In this document: piece after piece, positions 1 to 11,879 of the stretch
Layout: each line of letters opens with the position of its first letter
How positions within the stretch are numbered: position 1 is the stretch's first letter
Origin: Magnolia sinica
Lineage: Eukaryota; Streptophyta; Magnoliopsida; Magnoliales; Magnoliaceae
DNA length: 64,000 nt
Assembly (NCBI RefSeq): GCF_029962835.1
Contig: NC_080575.1
Span: 62,041,493-62,105,492, forward strand
Reading direction: 5' to 3'
Notes under the pieces: generated by a model
The model's database searches: none
Seen by the model: only the letters and a program-made list of their open reading frames with translations
What the model was told of the DNA's origin: nothing
Made by a program: the position numbers and the translations under genes

Positions 1-1360
1 TCTGAGACCATGATGAGTGCAAATACTAAATCCGCCTGTTTTGCACAAAGCAAATGGAACCTGAAAGGAGTAAATGTATGGCTCTTCACAGTTGCATTTT
101 GAAAATACAACCATGTCACTTCCTACAGCAACTATGGTGCTGACTCAAAGATGGCTCGCATACATGTGAAAATCTGGACCATACGCAGTGATCAGAATGG
201 ATCAAGCATGGCTGCTGGATGGACCACAGGCAAAATGATTTGCACCGTTTAACAATTCACTCGACAAAATAAGGCTTTCTGCCCATTGGATGCAAATGGT
301 TGGTCATCTTTGCTTACAACCAAGCAGTGGGAAATTCTTTATTCATGGCCCATCTGCAGCAAAGCCAATCTCACGGGCAGTTGTTCTGACCAACAATTCA
401 TCCTCTGAAATTGACATTAGCATTATTTATATTTTATAAATAAATTTATAAAAATAAAAATAAAAAATAAAAAATAAAAAGATTTCAGCAGCAGTCAGGA
501 AAAAGGGCCCATTACATTTTACTTTAGCTAATTTCCTTCAGGAATTATATCATGCTTGATACGGAGGTAGTCAGAAATCATACATGTGACATACATTAAC
601 ACAATTTAAACAGACTAACCTGTGCACCCACTGTCAGCGAGTCACATTCCCAAAATCAGATTGGTTAAACAATCCTAACTTTTGATTGGCAACACTTGTT
701 GAAATAGGACCGTTGGATCTTTGGCAGTGTTGTCATTTACAATCACATGAGTGAACATGTGATCACATATGCCATTTTGGGAGGATGGACCACATATGCT
801 ATGGTGCCATAAAGAATTATAAAACCACATAAACCATGATTATTCTATCTTATTGACCTCTTACTGTCGTACTCTTTATCTCTAAAATTTCACCGATGTT
901 TTTTTTTTTCATTTTTTTTTTATATATATTCATTAGATTATTTGTTAGTTGACTTGTAATGGTCTAATAGTTTGATAGATGTAACAAATATAATAACATT
1001 TTAATGAAATTGGAAATAACACAATAAAAACAATTCCCACACTTGTAGTACTTCACATTTTTTTTTCAGAGTTTCTTTTATAAAAAATTTTCTTTTATTT
1101 TCAGAACTTTTTTTTTTTTCGAAAGTTCAGATGACCATGCGACCGCATAGGTAGCACAGGATCGCTTGTGCCATTTGACAACATAGATCTTTGGTTCCTG
1201 ATACATCTAAACTGGGAACGATAATTTGGACAGTGATTTGACTGGTATGCCATGCATGCAGTTTCTAAGTACCTGCATATCATCCATCACACTATGCCAA
1301 AGTATCAAAGTTTGCGTCTCTTGACTTAGAAGGAGAGACCAGGGTGGTAGCTCCTCCCCT
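1..1360. other. non-coding stretch, nothing identified
   Basis: No protein homology or RNA gene is visible on either strand. The stretch is AT-rich, with A-rich runs near 430-480 and T-rich runs near 900-930 and 1100-1120. Around 750-805 there is a CACATATGC-type motif cluster that resembles the ends of the hAT-like elements seen elsewhere in the window, but no paired terminus was found. Confidence 0.5.
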
Positions 1361-3040
1361 TTCCTATGTACAGTTAAAACTCAAAGCTGAAACCTCAAAC
1401 ATAGATTCCACTGAATAGGATGACCAGAGCCCAATAAAACCTGCATCGCGACGGTGTGCTGCCATGATTGTAGAATCACCAAGCTCACAGGGCAAAACAA
1501 GATCTGAGTTGAATTCAATCCACCCATTACCAAGTTTTGTACAAGATGGCCAAGAGAATCCGAACACGGATAGTTACCAAGTTATCTATGCAATAGCCAT
1601 TGGTGAAAAATTGGATCAAGCTTCTGTACAAAGTGGCACTGTGCCATATTCACCCATGTTACTCCGTAAAACAACAGGAAGAAATTACTTTGATGGGATA
1701 CAAGCAAACCGAATGAAGAGCTACCAACTTACATTCAGCAACAGCATATCCACAAGAAACCTTCCTAGCTCCATGCACCAGTTGACCAGACTCCCAATTT
1801 CAATTCTTCTTCTACACAATCCAGTTGCAAAAAATAATTAAAGTGTGAGTCACGTTTTCTACAATGGGTATGTAATTAAGAGGAGAGAACTGGAGAAATG
1901 GTAAAAGTAAACATCCAAAGAGTATATGATATTCATCTTTGGTAATGGGTTTGATCATTGAGTCCTGTATTAAAAGTATACTTCTGGGGGGGGGGGGGGG
2001 CGGGTGGTAATAGCATAAACAAAGAGATGCAATGCTGTTGAATATCAAACAGTAGATTGTTTTGATCTACAGGCGACACAAGGACCTTACAACATGATGA
2101 TGTAAGTTAGCAAAGGTAAAGTACAGTACATTTTGTAACTCAGGCCATGATAAAAATAAAAATAAAAATAAAAAGAGCACGATTCCAATGCAGTAAGGCT
2201 CCCTTCACCCTGATTGAAGAGGAAGAGATGTGCACACTGAGCTTGGCATATTGCATGCTCTCATATGTGATCCTCTCCCTTCTTCCTACTCGTTCGTTCT
2301 CTTCCTTCTCTCTCCTCTCCCTTCTACCTTGTTCCTTCTTCCTTTCTCCCTTCACCCCTCCCTCAGCAATCCTTCCTCTCTTCTCCCTGCTCCTCCTCCA
2401 GAATCTGACCCCTTAGCCAGATCCAGGAACAGGTATGCCAGGACCAGAACAGACACAAACCTGACCTATTGAAAACCCTGTCTATCGCTGAGAACATAAA
2501 AAGAATAGAAGGTAATTCAGAATTTCCACATGCCTTGAATACAGACTGCTGCAAACGATGATGATTTTCGGCAAAATCCTGAGATAATCATCAGTATCTT
2601 ATCTCACCTAGCCACCCAACAAAAAGCAATCACCCTTGGAGACATTAGAACATCCATAACCAAGCTGATGAGGCTCTGACTGCCGCTTCACACGAGCACA
2701 TAAAAAGCTGACAGGAAAACTTGCCCAGACGTCACTCCAAAATCCTGACATTGTTTCGATCACTATCCACAAATAACCTCCGAGAGCAGGATCTGGAAAA
2801 ATCTCACAAAACATGTCTTTAACACATGTTGCAGCCTCATTCAAACTTCTGGCTGCCCCGTAGTCCATCAACAGAATGCTACAGTTCCCAGCCAAAACCA
2901 AATTCCCAATCAAAGTCCTATCACAACTCAACAGGCACATCCCATCTGGCAGCAGCTTCCTAGTTCCACCCCGAAGTCATCTCAAACATTCTAAATATAT
3001 CATGTCTACAGTAGTAAATGATGCGCCTACAATTGTAGCT
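1361..3040. other. non-coding or unrecognised stretch with homopolymer and pyrimidine tracts
   Basis: Several short open frames exist (for example + 1464-1841 and - 2608-2940), but none matches a family I recognise, none shows a convincing splice structure, and the longest is only 125 codons. Notable composition: an uninterrupted run of 15 G at 1986-2000, AAAAT repeats near 2149-2175, and a CCTTCTC-rich tract at 2270-2400. I see no gene that I can defend. Confidence 0.4.
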
Positions 3041-3049
3041 AGGATTGTC

Positions 3050-3450
3050 GTTGGGACAGGCAGGCCCTCTCTCTTTTCCACCTGATTGGCATCACTATAC
3101 AAGGCCAATGTGATTACCAAACCCTACACAAATAAACTCAGAACCCCACAAAGACAAGCATCTCCCAGATCTAAAGTTCACTACTGGCTCTATCCACAGT
3201 AGCTCTACCTCTTGCTCCCCAAGGAGATGCTCCACGATAAAGAAAATGGAATCAGGAACCCCAGCACTGCCTTTCTTGGCGAACCAATCAGCTACTTCTT
3301 GTCCACAAAGGTGTTGGACACCTCATCAGAGTGATGATGGAATGCAAAGACAATGTTCCACTTATCATCACAACAGCACATGCCCACCAGCACTCATCCC
3401 CAGGTTGCCTCTTGAAGATCCATTTACATTCAGCTCTAGGCAGCCCTAAG
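3050..3450 (-). pseudogene. LINE RNase H-domain remnant, C-terminal part
   Basis: Reading the minus strand from 3449, a frame gives LELNVNGSSRGNLGMSAGG, the start of a plant LINE RNase H domain (usual form: LNVDGSSRGNPG). After a frame shift comes NIVFAFHHHSDEVSNT, then ADWFAKKGSAGVPDS, the usual tail (ADWLAKKG). The middle of the domain is missing and stops interrupt it, so it is dead. It is probably the 3' end of the LINE whose zf-RVT part lies at 6460-6660; the pieces are separated by later insertions. Family assignment is from motif memory only. Confidence 0.6.
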
Positions 3451-3519
3451 GAGGAAAGGTCCGCCTAGTGGGAAGAAACCTTTTTCGCTTTACCGGGCAA
3501 AAAAGAACCCCCAAACTTA

Positions 3520-4700
3520 ATGGCAATATGTGATGGGAACATCTCGCGCACACGCACGCCCCCTACGTACGTACGCAAGGAGGAGGAAGGCCCCGCCATC
3601 AATCTGGACCAATGGCGACGTCCAGGGAGGGCCTCCTAGTTAGAGGACTGCGTTTTGGTTCATTGGAGTGGACTCGATAGTCATGTGAATCCACCACGGG
3701 TTCTCATGATCGTGGCCCACTATTCGAATTAATCTAGTACTTTGGGTTTTGCTTATTATTGTTATTAGGAGTATCATGGACGGTTTAGATTGCTTTGATT
3801 ACTTGTTATTTTTTATTAGTTCATCGCCAAGTAATAGGTTACGCACATGAAGTGAGTTTTGGGATATATATAGGGTTTTATTATAAATAGACACCCCTTA
3901 TAGTCTTTTTTTATTCAATGAAGATTAATAAAATTACTACGTTTTTCTGCTCCTCTAAATTTCTAAGCTGTGGAGATTCAATTGGGTGCGAAACTCTCCC
4001 TTCCTCGAAGGGTTGACTACTGTGGTGCAAAGCCACACCTATCCCGATTCACCCCCACCTTCTTCCATCCATATTTCTCCTCCTACAAGCATTCCATCTA
4101 CAAATCCATCAATATTTACAGACGTTTTTCTTTACAACAAATTTTCAGAATCTGGCCCTGCATGAGAGCTGAAACTTCGACAGAGCACCACGCACAAACC
4201 GTGCATCGGATCGAGTTGAGATTTGGGGGTTTTGGAGTCCATCCCTGGCCGACCAGGGCCAAGGTGGCCTTTCTCTAAATAGTGGGCCCCACACACGTGC
4301 GGTCAAGATCACATGAACGTGCGTCTGGGTCATTGTTGCTGTCCACACGTGCGACACTTCTCTGATTCGTCTCTCTCCTCTCTCACTCCTCTTTCACCCA
4401 AAATCCCTAAACCTAACCCTAAATTACTCAAATCCACAATTTTATGCCCTTTCTTCAACCTTAGGGTTCCCCGAAATTTCTGAATCCCTTGGATTTGAGG
4501 AATTATTTTTGTGCATGTGTGGATGCCTTTACCCTCCTTTGATTCTTGTTTAGTATATAATTTTGATTGATCTGGCCCTAGCATGTGTAGGCCTGGATTC
4601 GCATAAGATTCCCCTTGACCCTTGGTTGAGTGTTTGAACTTTTGTGTGGGATGTGGAATTTTGTGTAATTGTTTCTGAATTAGTGTGATCTAAAGCCTGA
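3520..4700 (+). mobile_element. LTR-like insertion (first of two related ones)
   Basis: This block separates two pieces of a minus-strand LINE. It has promoter and leader features of a plant LTR: a TATA box (TTATAAATAGACACCC near 3881) and then a leader containing GAAACTCTCCCTTCC near 3991, which recurs as GAAACCCTCCCTTCC near 5566 in the second insertion. It also carries telo-box-like ACCCTAAA motifs near 4410-4425. I did not find reliable TG...CA ends or a TSD, so the boundaries are approximate. Confidence 0.35.
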
Positions 4701-4712
4701 AAATCTTGCACA

Positions 4713-4895
4713 TCATACTTGAATTTTATGTCCTGCATCAATATGCTTCGCAAAAGAGGCAACTTTCTCAACTTGTCTTCCTACACTAACCTCATTAAAC
4801 CAATCACTAACCTTTTCAATCACCCTCTGGATTCTATGTTCCTTGAACTTGCATTCATTTCTAGCAAGCCAAATATCCCAGCCTATGGAAAACAT
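4713..4895 (-). pseudogene. LINE linker fragment between zf-RVT and RNase H
   Basis: The 61-codon minus-strand frame contains DIWLARNECKFKEHR, which matches the conserved WxIWxARNxxxF segment that follows the zf-RVT zinc-binding region in plant LINE ORF2 proteins. The fragment has no complete domain. Its strand and order (zf-RVT at 6460-6660, this piece, then RNase H at 3050-3450) fit one LINE broken by insertions. Confidence 0.6.
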
Positions 4896-4959
4896 GGGAG
4901 GATGCCACGAGCTAGGCCAAACTGGCTACCCTTGCTGGCCAGAGAAAACCATTGAGACG

Positions 4960-6440
4960 GACGTTGGAACCATGTCAGGCCAGTGATCAATCCAACCTTC
5001 AAATGCGTAAATAAAAAAAATTGATGGGCACATCAAAGGACCTACTCGGGTGTACCAGAGACGGAGACGACCACCCACATCAGTGAAACTTTCTTTGTGG
5101 ATGAGAGACGAGTTTTAGACGGGGCCCGTCAGGCCATTTTGAGACGTGCATTAGACGTGCATCAAGAATACCACACTTTGGGATGATGTATGTGGGATGC
5201 TTAGGAGACCATTTTAGTCATAGGATTTTTATTTCGTGTCAATCTGACCATTGGATCTTATCGATCAGGCCATCGGACCACCAGATCTTACATATCTAGG
5301 CCCCTTGGACTCTGATCTTGCTTCCTTCATGTGTTTTATTATTTTTAAGATTTATTTGATGGTTAAGATTGATAATAAGTATTTTAGTTTTCTTATTTTG
5401 GATGATGACCTATTTCACTTAAGTGGCATAGTTGTAATTATTCCAAATTTTTAATTATAAAAGCACAGGGGGTGGAGGTCCAACTCTAGTGGTGTTATTG
5501 AGAAAGAAAAAATAGAGTTCTCGTGTGTGAAGGAATTTTCCTCATTGAGTTTTAAGGTTTGTGAGAAACCCTCCCTTCCAATTGAATTGTGGAAGGGTAA
5601 AAGCTTGTTTGGTGGTGAATTCCCCGAGGTACATCCTTCTTATTTCTCTTCTTCAAAAGGTATTTTTCTTATTCTCGTCTTCCTTTTTTCCCTTCCATTA
5701 CAACCTTCTAAACCCATCAAAACCTCACTCAATCCTCCCTCTCATTCTTCTCCTTTACCTAGACACATGTGGACTCGCAGCCACGTGTGGGCCCCGGTTT
5801 GGTGGTGAATTCCCCGGGTTACATCCTTCTTATTTCTCTTCTTCAAAAGGTATTCTTATTATTCTCGTCCTCCTCTTTTCCCTTCCATTACAACCTTCTA
5901 AACTCATCAAAACCTCACTCAATCCTCCCTCTCTCATTCTTCTCCTTTACATAGACACGTGTGGACTCGCAGCCACGTGTGGGCCCCAGTTTGGGATTTT
6001 TCCTCTTTGATTTTCCTCCAAAACTCCCTAATCCCTAGATCCTTTGAATCCTTAAAAATCCCATTCCTAAATCTCCATCCATGAACACAAAAACCTAATG
6101 AAAATCTTAATTTTTTGTGAAACTTTCCCCAAACCAGAATTTTGCTTACATCTTTGTCAATCCACGTTGTTGTTGCACTACCCGTGCTAAATTAGAAGTC
6201 CCTACTTCCAAGTGGGCCACTCTTGAATTATTTTATATTTTCGTGCACCGTGTATGTGATAACCTAGGATCTTCGTGTTATAAATTTGAATTTCTAAATC
6301 TATTATGTGGATATGCTTGATTTTACATGTTGATTGCTGAAATTAATGTGTAATTGATCTCTCATCTTGCATCCTAGGATGGTTTCCATCATCCTACATC
6401 AAATTTCCATGCCCCCTTTAGCAAGCTTCCCATGCACAAT
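4960..6440 (+). mobile_element. LTR-like insertion (second), with internal tandem duplication
   Basis: The block separates the LINE zf-RVT piece from its downstream linker. It has a TATA-like TTATAAAAGCAC near 5455 and a leader with GAAACCCTCCCTTCC similar to the insertion at 3520-4700. A 190-bp segment inside it is duplicated in tandem (5609-5990). No coding region is seen. Ends and TSD were not resolved. Confidence 0.35.
5609..5990 (+). repeat. tandem duplication, two 190-bp units
   Basis: Unit 1 (5609-5798) and unit 2 (5799-5990) both begin TTGGTGGTGAATTCCCC and end with CACGTGTGGGCCCC followed by a G-T step. They differ at only a few bases and small indels, so the duplication is fairly recent. 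Each unit contains a CACGTG (G-box) core followed by GGGCCC. Confidence 0.9.
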
Positions 6441-6459
6441 GAGGTGATCAAGATCACTG

Positions 6460-6660
6460 TCAACCCCGCGGGTTCAGCACACATGTACTTGGAGAGCATG
6501 GGATTTTCAACGTGTTGACTCTGTCGTCCACCAGGAGTGCCTTGTTCCAGACTTTCCACACAAACAAGGAAATTTTAGTAAGGACATGGGAATGCCACTG
6601 CCACCTACCTAGCCCAATGATAAGCAGGCGCTCAACACCTAGAAACCTGCCACGCAAATT
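6460..6660 (-). pseudogene. LINE zf-RVT domain fragment
   Basis: The minus-strand frame contains KISLFVWKVWNKALLVDDRV, the conserved segment (PKISxFVWxxxxxxxxxDDR) of the zf-RVT zinc-binding region found after the reverse transcriptase in plant LINEs. The zinc cysteine part downstream is cut off at the 6440 boundary with the LTR-like insertion. The 5' side meets a MITE at 6668. Confidence 0.75.
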
Positions 6661-6667
6661 TCACTAA

Positions 6668-6995
6668 GGGCCTATTTGGTTTTCTAGTTTCTTATGAAAT
6701 GCAAAGTAAATAAGCCATTATTATCATTTCCAAGTGTTTGTTTAAACAGGAATTATGGTTCATAATTTAAGAGTCAAATACACTTGTAAAGGAAGTAGGT
6801 ACAGTAAATTGTAATCATTACAATTTCAAATTACAAAACTATACCATTTTACATTAATTTCAGGGTGAAACAGACAATGTAGCAAAATCGTCATTGTAGT
6901 CAAATGTAACTTGTGTCACCACACAATTACAATAGTAAATAATCACTATCCATTTACAGTCATTTACTGTTGTAATTGAAAAACCAAATAGGCCC
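6668..6995. mobile_element. Tourist-like MITE, 328 bp
   Basis: The ends are inverted repeats: GGGCCTATTTGGTTTT at the left and its exact reverse complement at the right (AAAACCAAATAGGCCC, ending 6995). It is flanked by TAA (6665-6667) and TGA (6996-6998), a 3-bp target site with one mismatch, as expected for PIF/Harbinger-derived MITEs. It carries no coding sequence and lies inside the LINE remnant. Confidence 0.85.
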
Positions 6996-6999
6996 TGAA

Positions 7000-7400
7000 G
7001 AAGACCCTTCAGCTAACTGTTTCTAGACAATTTGGTCCTCCAATATACAGACACAGGCCACACTATTGGACCTCCTGAAGCACGCAAGAATGGATGGAGC
7101 AATCATGAACAGATGCAGCACAGTCCCCGCTATTCAACGATGCATCGATAACCTTCAAATCCAAATCAAATTCCCTCTGGTCCTCCAAGAGCTTAATCAA
7201 GTGCTTGCTGCCCGTTCACATATCCAAAAAATGTATCTCACCATGCCCCAGAATCCATAGCACACTCTCTAGGATATGATCCAGACATTCCAGGATGCCG
7301 CAACATAATTTAGAACAGCCTGACTTGCGACCTGCAATAAGATATGCTTACCATTGAGGTATTTGGTGGACACAAATCTAACTCATAATGTTGCCAGCAA
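7000..7400 (-). pseudogene. LINE fragment upstream of zf-RVT (degenerate)
   Basis: On the minus strand a frame near 7258 gives LWILGHGEIHFLDM, resembling the WRLGxGxxIxFWxDxW segment of plant LINE ORF2 between RT and zf-RVT. The remainder is too decayed to assign. Position and strand fit the LINE pieces downstream. Confidence 0.4.
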
Positions 7401-7448
7401 AGAACACATTCCAGCCCATCTTCATCATCAAACTCTACATAATATCAC

Positions 7449-8050
7449 CATAGACATGAATATTGGTATCGTATCAACTGATACAGCCATATCGTATCCT
7501 TATCGGCACGAGACGATACACAATACAAGGTCGTATCAACCCAAAAAAAAAAAGAAAAACTTAACTCGTATCAGCCGATACGCCCGAAGAAGTCCAATTT
7601 TTATTTTATTTTATTTTTTCAAAAATTCACTCATGTCTCCTCTTCTTTTTTATTTAGACTATGGAAGAAGCTTAAAACTTGTTTTAGGCTAGATCTAGAC
7701 CTATTTTGGGATCAAAACAAATTATTTGAATGGGATTCAACAAATCAAAGCAAAGTGGACCATTAAGGGAAAAATTGGAAAGAAGGGTAAACATTCACTT
7801 TCTTTTTTATATTTTCATCTTCTTTTTGTTGTATTTTCATGCTTGATTTGTGTTCAATTAGGGACCATGTAGTTGACCACCATATTTTTTTGCTTTTAAA
7901 AAAAAAAAATAATAATAATAATAATAATAATAAAATAAAAATAAAATAAAAAAATTGACCGATACGGCCCTGATACTGATACGCGGCGCCGTATCGTATC
8001 ATTTTGCCGCTAAGTTGATACGTCGACCAATACCGAAATTCAGAACCATG
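7449..8050. mobile_element. hAT-like non-autonomous element rich in GATACG motifs
   Basis: Left end CATAGACATGAATATTGGT and the reverse complement of the right end, CATGGTTCTGAATTTCGGT, are imperfect inverted repeats (about 16 of 23 positions match). Candidate 8-bp TSDs are AATATCAC (7441-7448) and ACTGTCAC (8051-8058), 6 of 8 matching. Both subterminal regions are packed with GTATCG/CGATAC words. The centre has an AAT microsatellite (about 7908-7932). No transposase. Confidence 0.6.
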
Positions 8051-8122
8051 ACTGTCACCCACATTCCTGATTCCTAATCACCCTCCAAAATAAGAAGGCA
8101 TACGCGACTCCATGATGCCTAG

Positions 8123-9898
8123 TTAAGGGTGGCAACGTGCCGCAACAAGGTTGGCCCTGGCTCAGCCCTAGAGTCCTAATCCATGGCCCAAGCCCAGCCT
8201 CAGCCCTTATGGGCTAAAGAGGCCTCGGTCCTAGCCCTAGCCCATGAGGGTCGGGTTAGGCTGGGATATGATCGGGCAAGGGTTGGCCCTATAAGTTAAA
8301 AGTGAAAATTATAAGGTGATGTTGGATTCCACCATATCCGAATGAAAATATGTCAATGGAAAAGTTCTCATGCAGTTAGCCCACAAGATCATTACCCTTT
8401 TGTAAGTGTATATATTACCATATAGGGAGTTATTTTACAATTCTATTGAATATGACGCATGACACACGGGCACTTAGAAATTGTACACAAGGAAGAAATT
8501 AATTCAAATGAAACCAAGTAAACTGGGGGACATACTGTCTCTATGTCGCATCTAAAAATAAGATTGGTTGACAAATTCTAGCCACTGATTTGTGGACACT
8601 TTAGGACAGTTGGATCTTTTCATTTTTAACTATCCAATAAAAATCCACCAATCATATAGTTAGCTAATCAAATAAGTGTAATTTTTTTCATTATATATCT
8701 AAATTGGAGTCCATAATTTGGACAATCTAATATGAATTATTTGTACGCAAATTATGTGACTTATAAGTAATTTATAAATGTCTATGTATTATCCGCAACA
8801 CTGGCAAAGTATCAGTATTAATCTAGAAACTACATTGATGCAGGGACATGTGATGACCTAATCCTAAACGCATCTATAATCATGTTAAAGAATGTTCAAG
8901 TAAATACATGAATCAATTAACCATTTTCAATCAAAGGGATTAGGTAAATTTCAAAACAAAGATGAGGTCATTCCGTCAGGATCATGCCCCTTGACATAAA
9001 ATCACGTAAACAGTAAAAATAGAGGACCTAGGAATATGAGGATATCCTAGATCTAGCATAAGTCAGTCCACGATTAAGTTTGGATTTGATTCTACTAACT
9101 AACCATCTCTCTTTTTCGTTTAAACTAGAAAGGGGTATCTAGAAAGGAACGAAAGGGGTGAAGAATGAAGGGTTCGAGATGAAGAAAGTACGGGTCGTTT
9201 TGTCATCAAAAGACAAGGAGGATGACTCTTACCTTTTCCTGCACCTCGAAGATTTAGAAAGAATGAAACCTGAAATCGGGGTGGAATCCTCAACACCCAA
9301 GAGCCAATCCTAAAACCCTAATCTCTTGAATAAAGAGGAAGAAAAATACGAATTTCTATTCATTTAATAATAATGAAAATAGGGTTCTCACAACGTATAC
9401 ATAAGCTATAGAAAAAGTAAAAGTGCACTAAAGCCCCTAAAAATAAAAAAAGACGAAAAATTAAAGAAAGTGCAATAAAGCCCATGAAACAAGAAAAAAG
9501 AACAAAAACATCTAAAACTAAAACACCCGTGTGGTAAGGTGTGAAATCTGACCCATGGATTTATGGTCAGGGTGCGATCATGCCGCTTCTGCACTCGTAG
9601 CACATTAGAAAATGGGTCCGATGGACGCTGCATCAACTCCTCCACTCCGGTACTCTGTCGGCGACGTCTCCTCCTCCAGTACACTCTAAAGGGTGCACCA
9701 CTGATGTCCGCATCATACATACTATATACACTGGGGCCCAAGGGCTAGGTTGAGCTATTTGTGATTGGCTCAAGCTCGGACACCAGGCCGATTTTTAGTT
9801 TGAACCCAACCTTTGGGCCAAGTTCAGTAGCCCAAACCCTGGACCTTCGAGGTCGAGCTACTCTGGCTGGGACAGCAACCCTACCCATTGGCACCCCT
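8123..9898. mobile_element. hAT-like non-autonomous element, 1.78 kb
   Basis: Left end TTAAGGGTGGCAACG and the reverse complement of the right end, AGGGGTGCCAATGGG, form a degenerate inverted repeat of the TAGGGGTGGCAA type known for plant hAT elements. The flanks are ATGCCTAG (8115-8122) and ATGCCTAC (9899-9906), a 7-of-8 match. Both arms are rich in GGCCC/AGCCC words (8140-8290, 9725-9880). The middle has no recognisable coding region; the short frame at 9406-9741 on the minus strand is Arg-rich by composition only. Confidence 0.6.
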
Positions 9899-9907
9899 AT
9901 GCCTACG

Positions 9908-10045
9908 TATCAAGTTGGGTACCCATTAGGTCTCTTAATCTAGGTATCAAATTGGGTACCCATTAAGTCTCTCGATTCAAATACCCAGTAGGTTTGTCAA
10001 TCTAGGTACCCATTAGGTCTTTTGATATAGGTATCCATTAAGTCT
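9908..10045 (+). repeat. minisatellite, about 4 degenerate units of 35-45 bp
   Basis: Repeated words are GGTATCAAATTGGGTACCC, ATTAGGTCTCTTAATCTA and variants (GGTACCCATTAGGTC, GGTATCCATTAAGTC). Units differ by several substitutions, so it is an old array. No coding role is evident. Confidence 0.75.
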
Positions 10046-10700
10046 CTCCTTCGATTTGATTAATAACAAATGTGGGCACGTGGATTGTTGCCATAATGTG
10101 TATTAGGATACTCGGCAAGACATTGCGAATAAGAATCAACTTGCCTCCAACTGAAAGCAACTTCGACTTCCACCCTTGGATTTTGTTCACAATAATCTTT
10201 TAAACAAGTGATTGAAATGATGCTTGGAGCACCCAAGAAAGCCATTGGCAGTGAACTGTAAAAATATTCTATGGACTGAAGAAGCAGATTTACATGTTCC
10301 AAGGATGCATTGTCTGAGACAATGATGTTGCTTTTATTCTTGTTAATCCTTTTTACATGTACCCTTGCTACCATTGGTGAAAACCAAAGTATTGTCTGCC
10401 TATAAGAGATGGAATATCATGGGGCATCCTCCAAGGACATAATAGTTTACACATCTCCCACTAATATGAAGCCCTCATAAGTCATAACCCTCTATTAAGA
10501 ACCTCTTCTTCAATTATGAACAAGCTAAGGGAGTACAGGTCCCCCTTGATCAAGGCCTCTGGAGGACTTAAAAGAACCAGAATTCTTCCCATTGATTACC
10601 ACAACGAACCAACACTTGTTCCAACACTTCTCCACAAGCTAAATACAGTTTGGATCAAAACCAAACCATCAAAGGATTTGGATTGTTAAAACATGCGGAT
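10046..10700. other. unrecognised stretch with one open frame on the minus strand
   Basis: A 104-codon minus-strand frame (10060-10374) contains LPMAFLGAPSIISITC. I do not recognise it and found no flanking exon. The rest has no visible feature. Confidence 0.25.
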
Positions 10701-10719
10701 GTGGGCAATACAGCTACAT

Positions 10720-10867
10720 TTTTTTCTTTTTCCTTTTTCTTTTTTAGGTTAGCTTGTTAGTACACACCACACTGTTAGCCACCCCCACTAGGGAATCAAT
10801 ACCAAGACCTCAGTGTTGAAACGAGGTTATCTTCACTCAGTCTACCACTTGAGTTATGGATTGGGGT
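10720..10867 (-). mobile_element. tRNA-derived SINE with target-site duplication
   Basis: Reading the minus strand from 10867: an A-box-like TAACTCAAGTGG (about 10844-10855) and a B-box-like GGTATTGATTCCC (10791-10803), spaced as in tRNA genes, then a tail ending in an A-rich tract (about 10720-10745). The flanks are GTGGGCAATACAGCTACAT (10701-10719) and GTGGGCGATATAGCTACAT (10868-10886), a 19-bp TSD with two differences. Length, Pol III boxes, A-rich 3' tail and long TSD together define a SINE. Confidence 0.88.
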
Positions 10868-11419
10868 GTGGGCGATATAGCTACATAGCCCACCTAATGG
10901 ATGTGAATGTGGACCATCCCCCTATACGGTACCATCCCCCTATACGGTCCACCTAACTTCTCTCTTTTATATTTAGTATTTATATTGGATTATGACTTAT
11001 TTAGAATATGAACATAATTAGTGAGGATATTTGTTGTACTTTTTATTTTTATTATTAATATAAAGGGGAAGAATGGGGATCAATACCTCATGCATGGGTG
11101 AGAATGAGAAGTGTTCATGATCAACATCTCATGCGTGAGACGTGTGGGCTGATTGCCATCATCATATGCCATGTTCGTGATCATTGACCCCATGATTGGT
11201 TGGAACATGTGAACATGTGGGCTGGTTATTCTCTTCAAGTGTGGTGTGCAAACTATGTGAAGTGTACAAATTGGGGGTTCATTGTCGTTAAAGGTCAGCC
11301 CGTGTTCATATAAGCTTACGGTATATATTCTAGTCCCTTGTCCAAGACGAAAGAGAAAGGTGATTCGAGAACTGGATTCATAAATCCATTTGATTTTAGG
11401 GGTCCAAATAACCTCTATA

Positions 11420-11870
11420 GTATGAAATGGAACTATCTTCTGTGGTCCAAATCCATTCAAGTGTTTTTAACTACCACAAGCTAAAAAACTTGACCATTGA
11501 AAATCCTGATGAGAGCGTTGGTACGTATGATCAATGGATCCAAGAGAACGCTCGGAATATGACGCAGTTGTGGAACAACATGGAACCTTCCACTAGTGCG
11601 AATGTAATGTTTTTTAATACTGCAAAAGTAGTGTGGAATACATCACAAGAGATATATTCATCCAACAAAAATATCTCTTGAACGTATTAGTTATTTGAGG
11701 AAATATTTGAGCTTCAACAATAAGATAAATCACGGGCTGAGTATTATTCAAAACTAAAAAGGAACATAGGAGTTGAATGTGTATCAACCCCTCACTACTA
11801 ATTTGGCGAAGCAATTTCAGCAATGAGAAGAGTTCCGTGTAGCCATTTATCGGGCTTAAAACGTGAACTC
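11420..11870 (+). pseudogene. Ty1/copia gag fragment
   Basis: The frame at 11427-11681 contains HKLKNLTIENPDESVGTYDQ and MTQLWNNMEPSTSANVMFF, typical of the N-terminal part of a copia gag polyprotein. A second frame continues near 11770 with ELNVYQPLTTNLAKQFQQ. Frame shifts and stops interrupt it, and protease, integrase and RT are absent. Confidence 0.7.
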
Positions 11871-11879
11871 AATGCAACA

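Noticed and set aside
4405-4430. ACCCTAAA-type telomere-like words
   Set aside because: Only two or three imperfect units; better explained as telo-box-like promoter words in an LTR-like block.
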